NCBI GenBank assembly: GCA_027050975.1
Contig: JALUAR010000007.1
Coordinates: forward strand, 1 to 7,500
Reading direction: 5' to 3'
DNA length: 7,500 nucleotides
DNA from: Thermodesulfovibrio sp.
GTDB lineage: Bacteria > Nitrospirota > Thermodesulfovibrionia > Thermodesulfovibrionales > JdFR-85
Shown: positions 4,590-7,500 of the stretch, one piece after another
How positions within the stretch are numbered: the stretch's first letter is position 1
How the letters are laid out: each line of letters opens with the position of its first letter
Made by a program: the position numbers and the translations under genes
Notes under the pieces: model-generated
What the model was told of the DNA's origin: nothing
What the model saw: only the letters and a program-made list of their open reading frames with translations
Databases searched by the model: none

Positions 4590-5749
4590 AGACAGTTAAG
4601 CTGAAAAGAACAAAACGATTGCTTGCAGGGCATCTCTGGGTCTTCTCGAATGAGATCGCCTCAAGGCTAAAGGATTACACACCCGGAGAGATTGTTCATC
4701 TCCAGGACATGAAAGGCCGATCCCTTGGCGTCGGATACATCAATCCCCACAGCCTTATTGCGGTACGTGTTCTGTCAAGACGGAAAATAGAGATCAACAG
4801 AACGTTCCTTACATCCAGAATCTCTCAGGCTATCGAGTACAGAAGGTCATTACTGAGAGAGATTCATGCATGCCGTCTTATCTTCGGTGAGTCCGATCTT
4901 CTGCCCGGTCTTATAGTGGACAAATTTGATAACACTCTTGTTGTCCAGACCCTTACTGCAGGGATGGAGCGACTGAAGGAGCAGATTCTTGACATCCTTC
5001 AGGAACATCTCTGTCCAGAATGCATAGTTGTAAGGAACGATTCCGCCTTCAGAAAGATGGAGGGGCTTGAGGAGGAGAAATACATAGCAAGGGGACAGCT
5101 CCGAAGCCTTCCTAAAATAAGAGAAGGAGACCTGATCATAGAGATCGATGTGATTAAAGGACAGAAGACAGGCTTTTTTCTTGATCAGCGGGAAAACAGA
5201 CAGGCATTTGCCTCAGTTGTTAAGGGTGGAAAGGGGCTTGACCTCTTTTCATACTCCGGAGCATGGGCCTTACACCTTGCCCGAAAGGGTGCGGAGGTAA
5301 CGGCAGTGGACTCATCCTCCCATGCCATTGAGATGGTTATGAGAAATGCCGAAATTAACGGTCTTTCGGATCGAATAGAAACGGTATGTTCTGATGTGTT
5401 TGACTTCCTGGATGAGAAAAGGGATTCCAGGCAGAGATATGACTTTATCGTCCTTGACCCGCCTGCCTTTGTAAAATCCAAAGAGAGCCTGAAAAGGGCA
5501 ATAAAGGGTTACAAAGCAATCAATGCCTCTGCCATGGCACTTCTCAGGAAGGGAGGCCTTCTTGCCACATCCTCATGTTCATACCATCTTTCACCGGAGG
5601 CATTTCTTGAGGTGATTCAGTATGCGGCAAAGGTAAATAACAGATATACACGAATAATAGAGTTTCGCTCCCAGGCGCGTGACCACCCCTTCCTGGCCAG
5701 TATGCCCGAGACGAGATATCTGAAATGCGCCATAGTTCAGGTGTTGTGA
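4586..5749 (+). CDS. rlmI: RlmI-type class I SAM-dependent 23S rRNA (cytosine-5) methyltransferase
   Basis: A 387-residue protein, close to the length of E. coli RlmI (YccW). The N-terminal region (about 1-70, VKLKRTKRLLAGHLWVFSNEI through GVGYINPHSLIAVRV) is a PUA-like RNA-binding domain. A middle segment includes FGESDLLPGLIVDKF (100-114) and KTGFFLDQRENR (194-205). The Rossmann methyltransferase domain shows LDLFSYSGAWALH (218-230) for SAM binding, acidic D242 in strand 2, LDPPAF (290-295) and SSCS with C331, the likely catalytic nucleophile. The family makes m5C in 23S rRNA; the exact base modified here is inferred. The start ATG shares ATGA with the bioD stop, and no independent ribosome binding site is seen, which suggests translational coupling. 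A metabolic link with biotin is not implied; it is probably a housekeeping gene riding in the operon. Confidence 0.87.
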   Translation: MKTVKLKRTKRLLAGHLWVFSNEIASRLKDYTPGEIVHLQDMKGRSLGVGYINPHSLIAVRVLSRRKIEINRTFLTSRISQAIEYRRSLLREIHACRLIFGESDLLPGLIVDKFDNTLVVQTLTAGMERLKEQILDILQEHLCPECIVVRNDSAFRKMEGLEEEKYIARGQLRSLPKIREGDLIIEIDVIKGQKTGFFLDQRENRQAFASVVKGGKGLDLFSYSGAWALHLARKGAEVTAVDSSSHAIEMVMRNAEINGLSDRIETVCSDVFDFLDEKRDSRQRYDFIVLDPPAFVKSKESLKRAIKGYKAINASAMALLRKGGLLATSSCSYHLSPEAFLEVIQYAAKVNNRYTRIIEFRSQARDHPFLASMPETRYLKCAIVQVL

Positions 5750-5803
5750 TCCCCTGGTGGAGATCGTCAGGCCAACTCTGACCTGTTATGTTAACCGTTC
5801 CTG

Positions 5804-5815
5804 AAAACCGGTTTT
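5804..5815. repeat. 12-bp perfect palindrome AAAACCGGTTTT downstream of rlmI
   Basis: A self-complementary sequence in the 171-base gap 5750-5920. An alternative pairing of AACCG (5793-5797) with CGGTT (5809-5813), ending in TTTT... up to 5815, could make a weak terminator, but the stem is only five pairs with an 11-base loop. A dyad operator for the following gene is another reading. Another short dyad, GTCAG/CTGAC, lies at 5766-5782. Confidence 0.3.
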
Positions 5816-5864
5816 GTATGGGAGGCTCTGCAGGTATTTATGATAAAATATACAGTAAAATCTT

Positions 5865-5892
5865 TTGAATTTAAGCCATTATCAAATAAAAT
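5865..5892 (+). promoter_or_regulatory. Probable promoter of the tandem activase gene
   Basis: TTGAAT (5865-5870, four of six) and TAAAAT (5887-5892, five of six) are 16 bases apart in an AT-rich stretch. Transcription from about 5899 would give a leader of roughly 20 bases carrying the GGAGGT site at 5911-5916. Its position between rlmI and the activase gene suggests that the latter is transcribed independently. Confidence 0.4.
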
Positions 5893-5910
5893 AAACCTCT
5901 CCATGTAATA

Positions 5911-5916
5911 GGAGGT
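5911..5916 (+). promoter_or_regulatory. Strong ribosome binding site of the activase gene
   Basis: GGAGGT lies 4 bases before the ATG at 5921. The protein starts MAYIAGIDGGS, placing the first phosphate loop at the very N-terminus as usual in this family, so the start is well supported. Confidence 0.8.
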
Positions 5917-5920
5917 GGCG

Positions 5921-7500
5921 ATGGCATACATTGCAGGCATCGATGGTGGATCGGTTAGCATTAAAGTCGCCATCCTGAAGGAGGACGGCGGCATTGTTCA
6001 TACTGTCTATCGTCGACACAAAGGGCATCCTTTTGAGACGCTTTTAAATATCCTTCGGGATATTGAAAGAGACTTCTCACCACTGTCGATAGCCCTGACA
6101 GGATCCACAGGCAAAATGATTGCAAAGGCCCTTTCAATGGAACATATCAACGAACTCCTTGCCCAGGCCTTTGCTACAAGGCGTTTTTATCCCGAGGTCA
6201 ACACGATTATGGAGATGGGTGGTGAGGATTCAAAACTGCTCATCCTTGAAGGAGATACTATAAAGGACTTCTCCCTGAACTCCGTCTGTGCAGCCGGAAC
6301 AGGCTCTTTCCTGGATCAGCAGGCTGAAAGGCTAAGGCTCAGTATTGAGGAGTTCGGGGAAATGGCACTTCGAAGCAAGAATCCTCCAAGGATTGCCGGC
6401 AGATGCAGTGTTTTTGCAAAGTCCGACATGATTCATCTGCAGCAGATAGCCACCCCTGTGGAGGACATAGTTGCAGGCCTCTGCTTTGCTGTTGCCCGTA
6501 ACTTCAAGGGCTCCATTGTTCGCGGAAGGGTTCTACCCCTGAAAGTGGCCTTCCAGGGTGGTGTTGCCTTAAACAGAGGTGTTGTCAGGGCCTTCAAGGA
6601 GGTATTCGGCATTGAAGACCTCATCGTTCCAGAGCATACCGCTTTGATGGGTGCCATAGGAGCGGCACTTAAGGCAATGGAGAGTGGACTTCACAGGCCG
6701 TTGGATGCAAAGAGACTCCAGTCGATAATATCAAACCAGCGTTACAGTGAAAACGCCCATCCTTCCCTGATTCAGGAAGGAGACAGCTTCATAGAAAGAC
6801 ATATCAGACAATCAGAAGAACCCTCCGTAGAGGAGATACTAAGTGACAGCAGCGGAGAAAAGACAAAGGCATACCTGGGGATTGATATCGGCTCTATAAG
6901 TACCAATTTGGCAGTGGTAGACGAAAAGGGAAGGCTTCTTGCCAAGAGATACCTTATGACTGCAGGAAGACCGATTGAGGCAGTCCGACAGGGTCTGAGA
7001 GAGATTGGCAAGGAGATTGGCCATAAGGTGGAGATCTGCGGTGTAGGGACCACAGGCTCGGGAAGATACATGATTGCAGACTTTGTGGGAGCCGACATTG
7101 TGAAAAACGAGATAACAGCTCAGGCTACTGCTGCTGCCTTTATTGACCCATCAGTTGATACCATATTCGAGATCGGAGGGCAGGACTCAAAATACATATC
7201 CCTGAAGGATGGCGTTATCGTTGATTTTGAGATGAACAAGGCGTGTGCGGCAGGTACGGGCAGCTTCCTTGAAGAGCAGGCGGAAAAGCTTGATATCTCA
7301 ATAAAAGGGGAGTTTGCAGAGTGTGCCTTTTCATCAGATTCTCCCTGTCGACTTGGAGAGCGTTGCACTGTCTTCATGGAGAACTCCCTGATGGCAAACC
7401 TCCAGAAAGGAGCAAAGAAGGAGGACCTCCTGTCCGGTCTTGCCTACTCCATTGTTGAAAACTACATAAACCGTGTGGTGTCAGGAAGAAGGATAGGCGA
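5921..7500 (+). CDS. Tandem BadF/BadG/BcrA/HgdC-type ATPase (2-hydroxyacyl-CoA dehydratase activase-like), C-terminus off window
   Basis: 526 codons are present with no stop, so the gene continues past 7500. It holds two ASKHA ATPase domains. Domain 1 (about 1-265): GIDGGSVSIK (6-15), GGEDSK (100-105), CAAGTGSF with C123, GRCSVF with C162, and FQGGVALN (211-218). Domain 2 (about 317 onward): GIDIGSIST (320-328), GTTGSGR (376-382), NEITAQA, GGQDSK (419-424), CAAGTGSF with C442, and GERCTVF with C482. In HgdC-type activators these two cysteines from each subunit of a homodimer hold one [4Fe-4S] cluster, and ATP hydrolysis drives a low-potential electron into a dehydratase or benzoyl-CoA-type reductase. 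Four cysteines in one chain suggest an intramolecular version. Related long proteins continue with further domains of uncertain function, and the substrate is unknown. A linker (266-316) joins the halves. The upstream GGAGGT and ATG define the start. Confidence 0.88.
   Translation, partial: MAYIAGIDGGSVSIKVAILKEDGGIVHTVYRRHKGHPFETLLNILRDIERDFSPLSIALTGSTGKMIAKALSMEHINELLAQAFATRRFYPEVNTIMEMGGEDSKLLILEGDTIKDFSLNSVCAAGTGSFLDQQAERLRLSIEEFGEMALRSKNPPRIAGRCSVFAKSDMIHLQQIATPVEDIVAGLCFAVARNFKGSIVRGRVLPLKVAFQGGVALNRGVVRAFKEVFGIEDLIVPEHTALMGAIGAALKAMESGLHRPLDAKRLQSIISNQRYSENAHPSLIQEGDSFIERHIRQSEEPSVEEILSDSSGEKTKAYLGIDIGSISTNLAVVDEKGRLLAKRYLMTAGRPIEAVRQGLREIGKEIGHKVEICGVGTTGSGRYMIADFVGADIVKNEITAQATAAAFIDPSVDTIFEIGGQDSKYISLKDGVIVDFEMNKACAAGTGSFLEEQAEKLDISIKGEFAECAFSSDSPCRLGERCTVFMENSLMANLQKGAKKEDLLSGLAYSIVENYINRVVSGRRIG

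Noticed and set aside
5766..5815. Intrinsic terminator after rlmI
   Set aside because: The stems are only five pairs with long loops and only four T's follow, so it is not convincing. The palindrome is kept only as a low-confidence repeat.
6433..7377. Several minus-strand frames (6433-6657, 6772-7098, 7120-7377)
   Set aside because: They are antisense to the activase reading frame, whose motifs are intact throughout, and show no protein-like features.

Overview
The window looks like chromosomal DNA from a sulfur-oxidising, biotin-making Gram-negative-type bacterium. The Sec- and Tat-exported proteins, a Sox cytochrome and a long tandem BadF-type activase would suit a deep-branching lineage such as Nitrospirota or a related group. 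That placement is an impression from gene content only and is low confidence. There are two transcription units of opposite polarity, then a third gene that runs off the right edge.

Left part (1-1710, minus strand): a periplasmic sulfur-oxidation block. In transcription order it holds an exported thioredoxin (CHWC), an exported DsrE-like protein, the monohaem cytochrome SoxX, and the first 27 codons of a Tat-exported protein that is probably SoxY. The non-coding gaps hold RNA-like inverted repeats. Two abutting hairpins fill most of the thioredoxin/DsrE gap, and one long hairpin lies in the 253-base DsrE/SoxX gap. In two of these structures the single stem mismatch is A/C on the plus strand but a G-U wobble in minus-strand RNA, which points to folding of the sox-sense transcript.

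Middle part (1711-5749, plus strand): a divergent 194-base intergenic region, then bioF, an FabG-like short-chain dehydrogenase, bioD and an RlmI-type rRNA methyltransferase. bioF and the reductase overlap by 16 bases, with a TTG start and a good ribosome binding site. bioD and the methyltransferase overlap by 4 bases. BioF and BioD catalyse the first and penultimate steps of biotin-ring assembly from pimeloyl-ACP/CoA. BioA, BioB and the pimelate genes are not in the window. A near-consensus promoter ends about 10 bases before the bioF ATG, so this mRNA may be almost leaderless.

Right part (5750-7500, plus strand): a 171-base gap with a plausible promoter and a strong ribosome binding site leads into a protein with two BadF/BadG/HgdC-type ATPase domains in tandem. 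Its first 526 codons are present. Each half keeps both cysteines expected to hold the bridging [4Fe-4S] cluster, so one chain looks like a built-in dimer. Its substrate is not revealed here.

I found no tRNA, rRNA, CRISPR array, insertion sequence or phage gene. No wholly new system is proven. The points most worth a second look are the structured sox leader/intercistronic RNA, the reductase embedded in the biotin operon, and the tandem activase.
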